Assembly: GCA_002346545.1 (NCBI GenBank) | Contig: DEAA01000061.1 | Location: forward strand, 1-10,406 | From: Acidobacteria bacterium UBA2994 | Lineage (GTDB): Bacteria > Acidobacteriota > Vicinamibacteria > Vicinamibacterales > UBA8438 | Direction of reading: 5' to 3' | Length of the DNA: 10,406 nucleotides | In this document: one piece after another, positions 1 through 6,699 of the stretch | How the letters are laid out: the number at the start of each line of letters is the position of its first letter | How positions within the stretch are numbered: the first letter of the stretch is position 1 | The notes under the pieces: model-generated | What the model was told of the DNA's origin: nothing | The model's input: the letters and a program-made list of their open reading frames with translations, nothing else | Databases searched by the model: none | Position numbers and translations under genes: made by a program

Positions 1-285
1 GAAATACTCGGCCGGATCGAGGGCCAGTCCAGGGCCGATCAGGGTGTCATACCCGTGGTGATCCCCGCTGTACCAAGACGGGACGAACACCGCATTCGAC
101 CGCTCGGCGTTCAGCGTGCCGTGAGTGACATAGGCCAGCTGTGCATCGGGCAGCGTGACCCCACTCTCGAGACCGAAGTCGCCAAGGGCAAATAGTTGAT
201 GTTCGCCATGCGCAGAGAGTCCCCCGAACGCGAAAAACCTCATGCAGCACGTCGATATGGCTACCAACCGGAGGTAGCGCGTCAT
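1..285 (-). CDS. MetX-like alpha/beta hydrolase, 5' part only
   Basis: This is the first 95 codons of a protein that runs off the left edge. After about 30 residues it shows the homoserine O-acetyltransferase (MetX) type opening: FGLESGVTLPDAQLAYVTHG, then GTLN, a WYSGDHH stretch, and IGPGLALDPAEYF. In this family these form the first strands of the alpha/beta-hydrolase fold leading to the oxyanion region. The catalytic Ser, Asp and His lie outside the window. The start at 285 has GGAGAG a few bases upstream; the next ATG, at 243, would remove the first 14 residues. The N-terminus (MTRYLRLVAISTCC...) is weakly like a signal peptide, which would be unusual for cytosolic MetX. The WYSG...LIGPG form is one I associate with general MetX-like hydrolases rather than true methionine enzymes. 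The family call is fairly sure; substrate and export are not. Confidence 0.75.
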   Translation of the reverse strand, partial: MTRYLRLVAISTCCMRFFAFGGLSAHGEHQLFALGDFGLESGVTLPDAQLAYVTHGTLNAERSNAVFVPSWYSGDHHGYDTLIGPGLALDPAEYF

Positions 286-309
286 GCAGATCTCTCCACT
301 CGTGACGAT

Positions 310-338
310 GTATTACGGGCCTGGTTCTAGTGTGACAG
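310..338 (-). promoter_or_regulatory. Candidate promoter for the MetX-like gene
   Basis: On the minus strand CTGTCA (4 of 6 matches to the -35 consensus) is followed after exactly 17 bases by TAATAC (3 of 6 matches to the -10). It ends about 25 bases before the 285 start codon. Spacing is ideal but the boxes are weak, so this is only suggestive. Confidence 0.22.
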
Positions 339-444
339 AACACCGGCTCTATCTAAGAACTCCGTTGCATCCCCATAGACTCGTTTGCGGCACCTCTCCC
401 CGTCATTCCTTCGCGACCCCGGGACTCGATACTCTTCTAGTTAT

Positions 445-456
445 GCAGGCGCCTGC
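445..456. promoter_or_regulatory. 12-bp perfect palindrome, possible operator
   Basis: GCAGGCGCCTGC is a perfect inverted repeat with no spacer, centred about 54 bases before the 504 start codon. It lies in the 218-bp divergent gap between the MetX-like gene and the 125-residue gene. The rest of the gap (286-503) has no believable gene. A dyad here could bind a dimeric regulator, but a GC-rich genome produces such sites by chance. Confidence 0.25.
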
Positions 457-503
457 CGGCTGCTAAACTCGACAGCCTCTCGCCCTTTCATGGAGGATCT
501 CGA

Positions 504-881
504 ATGTCAGAACCACTAGGAGAGTTTGCTCACCGGCACGTCGCCAGCACCTATGCAGCCCGTGAAGGCGGCGGTGTCATCTCCACGGCGCACTGGGAGG
601 GCCTGGCTACAGGTTACGGCGCGGTCTTTGGCTCGCTGATTTTCGATGTTCCAGACGGTGCCACCAACGGAAGTGTCCAGTGGGTAGGCCAGGCCTTTCC
701 CGAGGGCAAGCCTTATGTGAACGGTTCCGGGTCAGGCACCTGGGAACAAGTCGAGGGCGCCCATTGCTGGAACGTTCATATTCCGCTTCTCACGGTCTCG
801 AACGGTGATCGGCTGCGTTGCGAGGGCCAGGTCGACTTGGCGACCCGCACCTTCACGGGGAAGATGTATGAAGCGGACTAG
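504..881 (+). CDS. Hypothetical protein, 125 residues
   Basis: I do not recognise a family. The start is supported by GGAGGA at 492-497, six bases before the ATG, and codon use matches the neighbours. The protein has no signal peptide or membrane segment, so it is probably cytosolic. It is rich in Gly, Val and alternating polar/hydrophobic stretches (SLIFDVPDG, NGSVQWVGQAF, CWNVHIPLLTVSNGDRLRCEG). This suggests an all-beta domain, perhaps a small barrel. The end, DLATRTFTGKMYEAD, resembles the last strand of a lipocalin-like or DUF3237-like fold, but that is a guess. Two cysteines (88, 106) and two tryptophans (31, 80) flank the core. It is monocistronic: the left gene is divergent and the right gene convergent after 261 bp. 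Confidence 0.8.
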   Translation: MSEPLGEFAHRHVASTYAAREGGGVISTAHWEGLATGYGAVFGSLIFDVPDGATNGSVQWVGQAFPEGKPYVNGSGSGTWEQVEGAHCWNVHIPLLTVSNGDRLRCEGQVDLATRTFTGKMYEAD

Positions 882-1142
882 CTGCATCGACAGGGTCCAT
901 TCCGTCGGCATACTGGCGTAACACTCGCCTCCGTCGGGCACGCGAGTCGGACGGCCTGTGAAAGCCAGACCAGTGCGCGGTCGCCCGTGCTCCGCACAAC
1001 CGGCCTCTGTTTCAGTGCGTCCCTGGCATCGCATCCACGGTTGTGAGACTGCTGTCGGCAGGGACGACGGCTATGCGGACACTGCACTCACACTCGCGGC
1101 ACAGGTAAGCGTCGGGACACTGCCTCCGGTGGAGGACTGCCG
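882..1142. other. Noncoding gap between convergent genes
   Basis: This 261-bp stretch separates the ends of the 125-residue gene and the metallo-hydrolase gene. Short open frames exist on both strands, but none has a ribosome site or recognisable product. The only structure I see is the small hairpin at 1123-1135. No tRNA-like or repeat-array pattern is visible. Confidence 0.6.
1123..1135 (-). terminator. Weak hairpin past the metallo-hydrolase stop
   Basis: CCTCC-GGT-GGAGG forms a five-pair GC stem with a three-base loop, 8 bases beyond the stop codon of the minus-strand gene at 1143. No T-run follows on either strand, so it does not meet the usual intrinsic-terminator pattern. It may only slow polymerase or protect the 3' end. 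Confidence 0.2.
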
Positions 1143-2066
1143 CTACTGGCCTTCGTAGATGTAGCCAACCGTCGTGGCGAGCCGGTCCGGTTCAGCGGCG
1201 AAATCACTATACTGGCTCGGTACAGAGTAGGACTCCACGAACTGCTCGGCCGACTGGCCGTTCGCCTGCGCCGACTTGGCTCGGTCCACGATGTCGTTGT
1301 AGAAGCCGCTGTAGTTCACCACGTCCTGCCACACCAGCGGCACGTCGTTGTGCCCAGGGATGACCGTGTCGACGCCGCTGATCCCGGCGACGGCCTTCTG
1401 CAAAGTCTCGCCAAATTCCAGCGCGCTGCCATTGCCGTTCGCGACATCCAGGAACGGCAGCCCTTTGCGGGCGAACATGTCTCCGGTCTGCACGGTCCTC
1501 GCGTTGCGGTAGACGATCCAGGTATCGCCATCGGTGTGACCGCGACCAAAGTAGTAGAGATCGATCTGATCGGAGCCGCTACCGATCGTGGTACGGTCCG
1601 TGAAAGTGGTCTCCGGTAGATATTTCGCGTTGCCGCCGTGGAATGCCTCGCAGTTGGTCACCCGCTCGCAACTGTCGCGCGACATCTGCGCCAGTGTGTT
1701 CTCGTGCACGATGAAGTTCACCGCGTCCGGAAGTTCCGTGTTGCCGCCACTATGGTCGTAGTGGGTGTGCGTGTTAATCACGGTGGTGATTGGCTTGTCG
1801 GTAATCTCGCGCACGTGGCGGATGATGTCCTGCCCGTAGCCGAAGATCTTCGTATCAACGAGCGTGACCCCCGTACTGCCGACGAAGATCCCCGTATTGC
1901 CCCCCCCACGCATACCCTGACCGCCAGGCTCGTTGCCCAGCATGTAGAGGTTCTCCGCCACCTCGGTAACGACCAGCGTGGACCGCTCCTGCCACGCTTG
2001 CTGCGTGGTCACCATCGATACAACGCCGACAAGCGCCAGCGCTCCTAGACATACCAACCGTTTCAT
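1143..2066 (-). CDS. Exported metallo-beta-lactamase-fold hydrolase
   Basis: A 307-residue zinc hydrolase of the MBL superfamily, likely periplasmic. Residues 1-24 are a signal peptide (MKRLVCLGALALVGVVSMV). The metal motif is complete: HTHYDH (H100, H102, D104, H105), GRGHTDGD (H177), GDMF (D196) and PGHND (H239), a full set for a two-metal site. The strand-turn region TGIFVGSTGVTLVDTK at 58-73 is typical of the fold. C133 and C139 sit six apart and could form a disulfide, fitting an exported protein. I chose the start at 2066 because GGAGGAGAA lies just upstream and the signal peptide begins there; an ATG at 2174 would add 36 residues without a sensible N-terminus. The substrate is unknown: lactamase, lactonase, sulfatase-like and quinoprotein-associated hydrolases all share these ligands. 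The ligands are certain, the exact role is not. Confidence 0.9.
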   Translation of the reverse strand: MKRLVCLGALALVGVVSMVTTQQAWQERSTLVVTEVAENLYMLGNEPGGQGMRGGGNTGIFVGSTGVTLVDTKIFGYGQDIIRHVREITDKPITTVINTHTHYDHSGGNTELPDAVNFIVHENTLAQMSRDSCERVTNCEAFHGGNAKYLPETTFTDRTTIGSGSDQIDLYYFGRGHTDGDTWIVYRNARTVQTGDMFARKGLPFLDVANGNGSALEFGETLQKAVAGISGVDTVIPGHNDVPLVWQDVVNYSGFYNDIVDRAKSAQANGQSAEQFVESYSVPSQYSDFAAEPDRLATTVGYIYEGQ

Positions 2067-2088
2067 CTGCTTCTCCTCCAAGCTCGTA

Positions 2089-2105
2089 TATAGCCCCCGA
2101 CTATA
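2089..2105. promoter_or_regulatory. Inverted repeat TATAG-N7-CTATA in divergent gap
   Basis: In the 98-bp gap between the divergent metallo-hydrolase (start 2066) and Sel1 (start 2165) genes, TATAG and CTATA are separated by a C-rich seven-base spacer. This AT-rich island in GC-rich DNA could hold -10 elements for one or both genes or a small operator. No good -35 box is visible. Confidence 0.25.
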
Positions 2106-2164
2106 CCGCCTCCATGCGTAAACCGACACCGGCCGCGGTATCATGCCTCCAGATCCAGACGCCC

Positions 2165-2968
2165 ATGTCCTCACGCGGACGCCACACCGCCGCCCTGCTG
2201 CTCGTCGGGCTCACGCTGCCGTCCCTAAGCGCTGGACAGGCGGACGTGGATTCACTCACCGCGCAAGCCACCGCGGGGGCCCCGAACGCGCAGTTCGAGC
2301 TAGCGGGTCTCTACGCGCGCGGCGAAGGAGGCCTCGAACAGGACCTCGCGGTCGCCGCCGACTGGTTCCGCTCGAGCGCGTCTCAGGGACACGCCGACGC
2401 CCAGCTAACGATCGGCGTCTACTATCTCCTCGGCCAGGGTGTAGCGCAGGACCATGAAGAGGCGGTTCGCTGGTTCAGGCTGGCGGGTGATCAGGACAAC
2501 GTCTTCGCGCTGAACAATCTTGGCGTCATCTACCAAGGAGTACCTGAACCGTTCCAGGTGGACCAGCCGATCCGCCTGGACCACAGCGCATCGGTCCGCT
2601 TCTTTCGTCGAGCCGCCGAACTCGGCCATGGAGTCTCGGCCATAAACCTAGGGGTGAAATACCGCGATGGCGACGGGGTCGACCGGAACCCGGCCGAGGC
2701 CTTCCGGTGGTATTTCCATGCCGCCCAGCTTGGCGAGGTCACCGCGCTCGGTGAAGTCGGAGCGATGTATGCAGCCGGCAACGGCGTGGAACAGGACGAC
2801 GTCGAAGCGTACCACTGGCTCGAGCTAGCCACCTTGCATATGGCTGGCGGCGACCGCGAGGTACTGCTCCTGGACCGGGAAATGGTGGCCGAACGTCTTA
2901 CCGCCGCGGAGATCGCCGAAGCCGAGCGCCGGGCCGAGCGGTGGGTGCCCACCAGAGCCGGCCGTTGA
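2165..2968 (+). CDS. Exported Sel1-repeat (TPR-like) protein
   Basis: A 267-residue alpha-solenoid protein, likely periplasmic, of the type that mediates protein-protein contacts. The first 25 residues are a signal peptide (MSSRGRHTAALLLVGLTLPS, then a cut near SAGQA). About five Sel1-like repeats follow. Three are canonical: residues 41-76 (AQFELAGLYARGEGG...AADWF), 77-112 (QLTIGVYYLLGQGV...AVRWF) and 157-190 (INLGVKYRDGDGV...AFRWY). The third (113-154) carries an insertion of about 8 residues after GVIYQG. The fifth (193-228) ends the array, followed by a charged helix (229-267). An in-frame ATG at 2114 would add 17 residues ahead of the signal peptide; neither start has a strong ribosome site, so I preferred the one giving a clean signal peptide. 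It converges on the next gene with a 15-bp gap. It has no enzyme motif; its partner is unknown. Confidence 0.88.
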   Translation: MSSRGRHTAALLLVGLTLPSLSAGQADVDSLTAQATAGAPNAQFELAGLYARGEGGLEQDLAVAADWFRSSASQGHADAQLTIGVYYLLGQGVAQDHEEAVRWFRLAGDQDNVFALNNLGVIYQGVPEPFQVDQPIRLDHSASVRFFRRAAELGHGVSAINLGVKYRDGDGVDRNPAEAFRWYFHAAQLGEVTALGEVGAMYAAGNGVEQDDVEAYHWLELATLHMAGGDREVLLLDREMVAERLTAAEIAEAERRAERWVPTRAGR

Positions 2969-2983
2969 GCCGAGCCGACTCCG

Positions 2984-3766
2984 CTATTCAAGGCTGGCGA
3001 AGTCGACACCTCGCACCTCGAACGCCTCGGTGGCCAATCGGCCCGCGTTGACCGCCGCAGGCCAGCCCCCGTAGAAGGTCACGTGGAGGATGACCTCGGA
3101 GACCTCCTGCGGCGTGACCCCGTTTTCGTCGAGACCCCGGCCGACATGAGTCCGGAGTTCATTAGTTGCGTAGAGCGCCTGGTTCACAGCGATGGTCAGT
3201 ATGCTCCGGTCCCGCTTCGAGAGCAACGGGCGCTCCCAGACGTCCCCATAAAGAACGCTGTTGCGCAACACCCCCAGCCGCGGCACTGAGGCATACGCCC
3301 GACTTAGCTCGGCGCCCGGTCCGGCCACCTCCTCGATCTCGGGCGCGCGCGGGAGCTCTCCCAACACGATGCCTCTTGCCTCGAACGCCTCTGCCGCCGT
3401 CAGCGACGCCTGCACCCCGGTGGGCCAACCGGCGTAGAAGGTGACGTGGAGGATGATCTCTGAGATCTCTTCCGCGGTCAGCCCGTTGTCGAGTCCGCGC
3501 GGGATGTGGATGGCCAGTTCCTCGCGGGCCAATGCTTGCAGCACGCCGATGGTGATCAGGCTGCGATCGCGCTTGGATAGCTGCGGGCGTTCCCAGATCT
3601 CCTCGTAGACGACCTCATTGCGCAGTTCCCCGAGATAGGGCGAGCCGGCATACAGATTTGGCGGTGCCTCCTGGGCCGCCATCTCAACCTCGACCACAGG
3701 TCCGCCACTACACGACACCGCCAACCCACACGCCGCGACGCCCGGCCACATCACGCTGAATCTCAT
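2984..3766 (-). CDS. Exported tandem carboxymuconolactone-decarboxylase-like protein
   Basis: A 260-residue protein with two copies of the carboxymuconolactone decarboxylase (CMD/AhpD-like) fold. Copy one is near residues 44-133 and copy two near 164-253. Both contain WERP-LSKRDRS near the start and SE-ILHVTFY-GWP near the end, so they come from an internal duplication. The conserved His of the CMD family is kept (H107, H228). The Cys-x-x-Cys pair of AhpD peroxidases is absent, so a disulfide-reductase role is unlikely. The N-terminus has a signal segment ending AVSC at residue 19, followed by SGG, which looks like an imperfect lipoprotein cleavage box. The start at 3766 is set by a GAGGAGGGG ribosome site; an ATG at 3829 would spoil the signal peptide. 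Cytosolic CMD acts on beta-ketoadipate pathway lactones; an exported form suggests a different substrate. The fold is sure, the reaction is not. Confidence 0.88.
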   Translation of the reverse strand: MRFSVMWPGVAACGLAVSCSGGPVVEVEMAAQEAPPNLYAGSPYLGELRNEVVYEEIWERPQLSKRDRSLITIGVLQALAREELAIHIPRGLDNGLTAEEISEIILHVTFYAGWPTGVQASLTAAEAFEARGIVLGELPRAPEIEEVAGPGAELSRAYASVPRLGVLRNSVLYGDVWERPLLSKRDRSILTIAVNQALYATNELRTHVGRGLDENGVTPQEVSEVILHVTFYGGWPAAVNAGRLATEAFEVRGVDFASLE

Positions 3767-3835
3767 CGCCCCTCCTCGCCCGAGATTCTCGCACGGCAAG
3801 GCGTCCACGGCTGGCTCTGCCGCCGACAATGCGGC

Positions 3836-3841
3836 GATAAT
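3836..3841 (+). promoter_or_regulatory. Candidate -10 box before the two-gene quinoprotein operon
   Basis: GATAAT matches the -10 consensus at five of six bases, 27 bases before the start codon at 3869. No convincing -35 box lies 16-18 bases upstream. It sits in the 102-bp gap between divergent genes; no promoter for the CMD-like gene was recognised in that gap. Confidence 0.3.
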
Positions 3842-3868
3842 GCCTCTTCGCTCGACAAAGGAGTTTCG

Positions 3869-4897
3869 ATGAACAGACGAGTGCCCACGACTATCGCCAC
3901 GGCTGCCGTCCTCTCCCTCTTCGTCACAGCACAGAGCGCCGCACAGGACACCCCCCGCACCCCATGGGGCAAGCCTGATCTACAGGGCGTCTGGGACTTC
4001 CGGACCATCACGCCGATGGAGCGACCTCGTGACCTAGCCGACCAAGAATTCCTCTCTCCCGAGGAGGCGGCCAGCCGCAACCAGGCCGCGGCAGAGCGAA
4101 ACGACCAGCTCGCGGCGCGGCCAGCCCGCCGCACACAGATCGATCCCAGCGGCAACGTCGACCAAGGTGAGGACGGCGCCCCCGGCTCCTACAACCAATT
4201 TTGGTTCGACCGGGGCGATTCCGTCATCGCCACCAACCGCACCTCGCTCGTCATCGATCCACCCGACGGACGGATTCCCCCTCTAACGGCGGAGGCGCAA
4301 GCACGGAGAGACGCGCTCGCCGAGGCTCGAAAGGACACCGGAACTCACGAGCCGACACCAGGCGGCTGGGTCGAGGACCTCGGCCTCAACGGCCTGCAGG
4401 CCCGCTGCATCACTGGGTTCAATTCCGGACCGCCGATGACCCCAGGCGGGTACAACAACAACATGCAGCTGTTCCAGACGCCGAACACGGTGGTGATCTT
4501 CAACGAGATGAACCACAACACCCGGGTCATCCCGCTGGACGGACGACCGCATGTCGACCTGGACCTGTGGGCCGGTGACGCACGCGGACATTGGGAAGGA
4601 GACACGCTCGTCGTTGAGACAACGAGCTTTCTCCGTGAGACCAGCTTCATGCGCGGTGGCTCCACGCGTGACCTGGACTTGGTAGAACGGTTCAAACGCG
4701 AATCCAACGAAGTCTTGCTCTATGAGGTGACGGTCAGCGACCCGTCGACCTGGAGTGCGCCGTGGACCTATCAGGTGCCGATGCAGCTCAATCCCGATCC
4801 GATCTATGAATACGCCTGTCACGAGGGGAACTACGGCATGGAGACCATCCTGCGGGGAGCCCGCCAGAGAGAGCTAGCGGGCGAACAGGGTCGCTAG
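3869..4897 (+). CDS. Exported protein of unknown function, PDLQGVWDF family
   Basis: A 342-residue secreted protein, first gene of a two-gene operon with the PQQ dehydrogenase. AAAGGAG at 3857-3863 fixes the start. Residues 1-25 are a signal peptide cut after AQSAA. The mature protein opens with TPWGKPDLQGVWDFRTITPM, an N-terminal motif I recall from many uncharacterised Acidobacteriota proteins. Further motifs are a Gly/Asn-rich loop GPPMTPGGYNNNMQ (188-200), a beta stretch NTVVIFNEMNHNTRVIPLDG (206-225), and GHWEGDTLVVETTSF (240-254), which looks like a beta-hairpin core. It ends with YACHEGNYGMETILRGAR. Cys180 and Cys317 could pair after export. I see no catalytic motif of a known enzyme class. 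The 2-bp gap to the dehydrogenase suggests coupled translation and a shared role. The gene is certain, its function unknown. Confidence 0.9.
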   Translation: MNRRVPTTIATAAVLSLFVTAQSAAQDTPRTPWGKPDLQGVWDFRTITPMERPRDLADQEFLSPEEAASRNQAAAERNDQLAARPARRTQIDPSGNVDQGEDGAPGSYNQFWFDRGDSVIATNRTSLVIDPPDGRIPPLTAEAQARRDALAEARKDTGTHEPTPGGWVEDLGLNGLQARCITGFNSGPPMTPGGYNNNMQLFQTPNTVVIFNEMNHNTRVIPLDGRPHVDLDLWAGDARGHWEGDTLVVETTSFLRETSFMRGGSTRDLDLVERFKRESNEVLLYEVTVSDPSTWSAPWTYQVPMQLNPDPIYEYACHEGNYGMETILRGARQRELAGEQGR

Positions 4898-4899
4898 CC

Positions 4900-6690
4900 A
4901 TGTCTTTGCTCCCCCCGACGTCGTCTCGGCTACTACTAACCTCCCTACTCCTGACCCTGGCCGGCCCCGTCCTCGCTCAGGACGACGACTTCGTTCCGGT
5001 GACGGATGCCATCCTGGCCGATCCGGCACCAGCCGACTGGCCGATGTGGCGACGGACCCTCGACGGCTGGGGCTACAGTCCGCTTGACGAGATCAGGCGC
5101 AACAATGTGAAACAGTTGCGGCTGACGTGGACCCGGGCATTGCACACCGGCGCGATGGAGGGCACGCCGCTGGTCTACGACGGCGTGCTGTACATGCCGA
5201 ACGCGAGCGATGCCATCCAGGCGCTGGACGCCGCGTCTGGCGACCTAATCTGGGAGTATCTTCGCGACCTGCCGGACGACGTCTACGACTATGTCGGCGG
5301 GAACGCCCGCAACAACCGGAACATCGCCATCTACGACCGTTACATCATCAACACCAGCGACGACAACTACGTATTCGGCTTGGACGCCGTCACTGGCGCA
5401 CTGGCGTGGGAGAACGAGATCTTTGACTACACGGTCACGCCGGCCGGTCACAGCTCGGGACCGATCATCGCCGATGGCAAAGTGATCTCTGGCCGGAGCT
5501 GCCGGCCCATGGGCGGTCCAGACTCGTGCGTCATCGTGGCCCACGACGCCCGCACGGGCGAAGAACTGTGGCGCCGGCACACCATCCCCAAGCCCGGTGA
5601 GCCGGGAGACGAGACGTGGGGCGGCGTGCCCTGGGAACAGCGGATCCACGTCGGAACCTGGATGCCACCGAGCTACGACCCTGAGCTACGTCTCATCTAT
5701 CAGGGCACATCGGTCACGTCACCGGCGCCGAAGTTCCTACTGGGAGGTGTCGACAATACGCACCTGTACCACAACTCAACGCTAGCCCTCGACGTCGACA
5801 CCGGCGAGATCCGCTGGCACTATCAGCACCTGAACGATCACTGGGATCTCGACCATCCGTTCGAACGCCTCCTGGTCGATACCGTCGTCGCGCCGGACGT
5901 GAACGAGGTCAGCTGGATCAACCCAGATGTGCAGCCAGGCGAGCGTCGCCGGGTCATGACCGGTATTCCTGGGAAAACCGGTGTGGTCTACACGCTCGAC
6001 CGGGAAACCGGTGAGTTTCTCTGGGCCACCCCGACCGTGCCGCAGAACGTGATTACCAGCATCGATGGCAGGACCGGCGCGGTGCAGGAGAACAGCGAGG
6101 TCGTCTTTACCGACCTAGGCCAGGAAGTGCTCGCCTGCCCTACGTGGGCCGGGGGCAAAGACTGGGAGGCGGGCGCCTATAGCCCGCTGACCAACACGAT
6201 GTACTACCCGCTGCGAAACACGTGCGCCCGGATGCTGTCCACGCAAAATCCGCGCGGGGAGCGTGAGCTGGCCCTGACCGAAGGCGGACAGCGACCGCTT
6301 GCCATCTATGCACTGGCCGCCCGACACCAGCTCGCGCCAGGCACCGAACACCTCGGCACTGTGCGCGCCATCTCGGCCGAGACGGGCCGCACGACCTGGC
6401 TCTACGAACAGCGCGCGGCGACGCAGTCGCTGGTCGCCACGGGTGGCGGCCTTGTGTTTGGCGGAGATGCCAACGGTCGATTTCGGGCGTTCGATCAGGA
6501 CACCGGAGAGATCTTGTGGGAGGTCAACCTCGGATCGCCAGTGACCGGCTTCCCGGTCTCCTACGCGGTCGACGGCCGTCAGTATGTTGCCGTGGCCACG
6601 GGCACAGGCGCCGGCATCAACCTGCGGATGACGCCTGAGCTCCGACCCAGCCGAGGGAACAACCTGTTCGTTTTCTCACTGCCGGATTAG
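4900..6690 (+). CDS. PQQ-dependent dehydrogenase, periplasmic quinoprotein
   Basis: A 596-residue eight-bladed propeller quinoprotein of the methanol/alcohol dehydrogenase superfamily. It would oxidise an alcohol or sugar in the periplasm and pass electrons to a cytochrome. Residues 1-26 are a signal peptide (cut after VLAQ). Tryptophan-docking-type repeats are seen, for example LDAASGDLIWEY (109-120), DARTGEELWR (216-225), DVDTGEIRWHY (298-308), DRETGEFLW (367-375) and DQDTGEILWE (532-541). The catalytic region is NDHWDLDH: D316 fits the catalytic base and D318 the extra acid typical of lanthanide-dependent enzymes. The vicinal Cys-Cys ring of methanol dehydrogenases is missing; the matching segment near 128-141 reads YDYVGGNARN. 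C201 and C210 may form another disulfide. There is no C-terminal cytochrome domain, and no cytochrome or PQQ synthesis gene lies nearby. It starts 2 bp after the previous stop with no strong ribosome site of its own. The family is sure, the substrate unknown. Confidence 0.93.
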   Translation: MSLLPPTSSRLLLTSLLLTLAGPVLAQDDDFVPVTDAILADPAPADWPMWRRTLDGWGYSPLDEIRRNNVKQLRLTWTRALHTGAMEGTPLVYDGVLYMPNASDAIQALDAASGDLIWEYLRDLPDDVYDYVGGNARNNRNIAIYDRYIINTSDDNYVFGLDAVTGALAWENEIFDYTVTPAGHSSGPIIADGKVISGRSCRPMGGPDSCVIVAHDARTGEELWRRHTIPKPGEPGDETWGGVPWEQRIHVGTWMPPSYDPELRLIYQGTSVTSPAPKFLLGGVDNTHLYHNSTLALDVDTGEIRWHYQHLNDHWDLDHPFERLLVDTVVAPDVNEVSWINPDVQPGERRRVMTGIPGKTGVVYTLDRETGEFLWATPTVPQNVITSIDGRTGAVQENSEVVFTDLGQEVLACPTWAGGKDWEAGAYSPLTNTMYYPLRNTCARMLSTQNPRGERELALTEGGQRPLAIYALAARHQLAPGTEHLGTVRAISAETGRTTWLYEQRAATQSLVATGGGLVFGGDANGRFRAFDQDTGEILWEVNLGSPVTGFPVSYAVDGRQYVAVATGTGAGINLRMTPELRPSRGNNLFVFSLPD

Positions 6691-6699
6691 GGAACCCTG

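Noticed and set aside
284..466. A 60-residue plus-strand frame in the gap before the orphan gene
   Set aside because: It has no ribosome site, odd composition and no family; the gap is better read as divergent regulatory DNA.
958..1158. A 66-residue frame starting with GTG in the gap before the metallo-hydrolase end
   Set aside because: It lacks a ribosome site and overlaps the end of the metallo-hydrolase gene; no recognisable product.
2530..3009. A 159-residue Ser/Arg-rich frame on the minus strand
   Set aside because: It is antisense to the Sel1 gene and overlaps the end of the CMD-like gene; its composition is low-complexity.
4283..4822. A 179-residue open frame on the minus strand
   Set aside because: It is antisense to the PDLQGVWDF-family gene; the sense strand has a signal peptide, ribosome site and conserved motifs, and the antisense has none.
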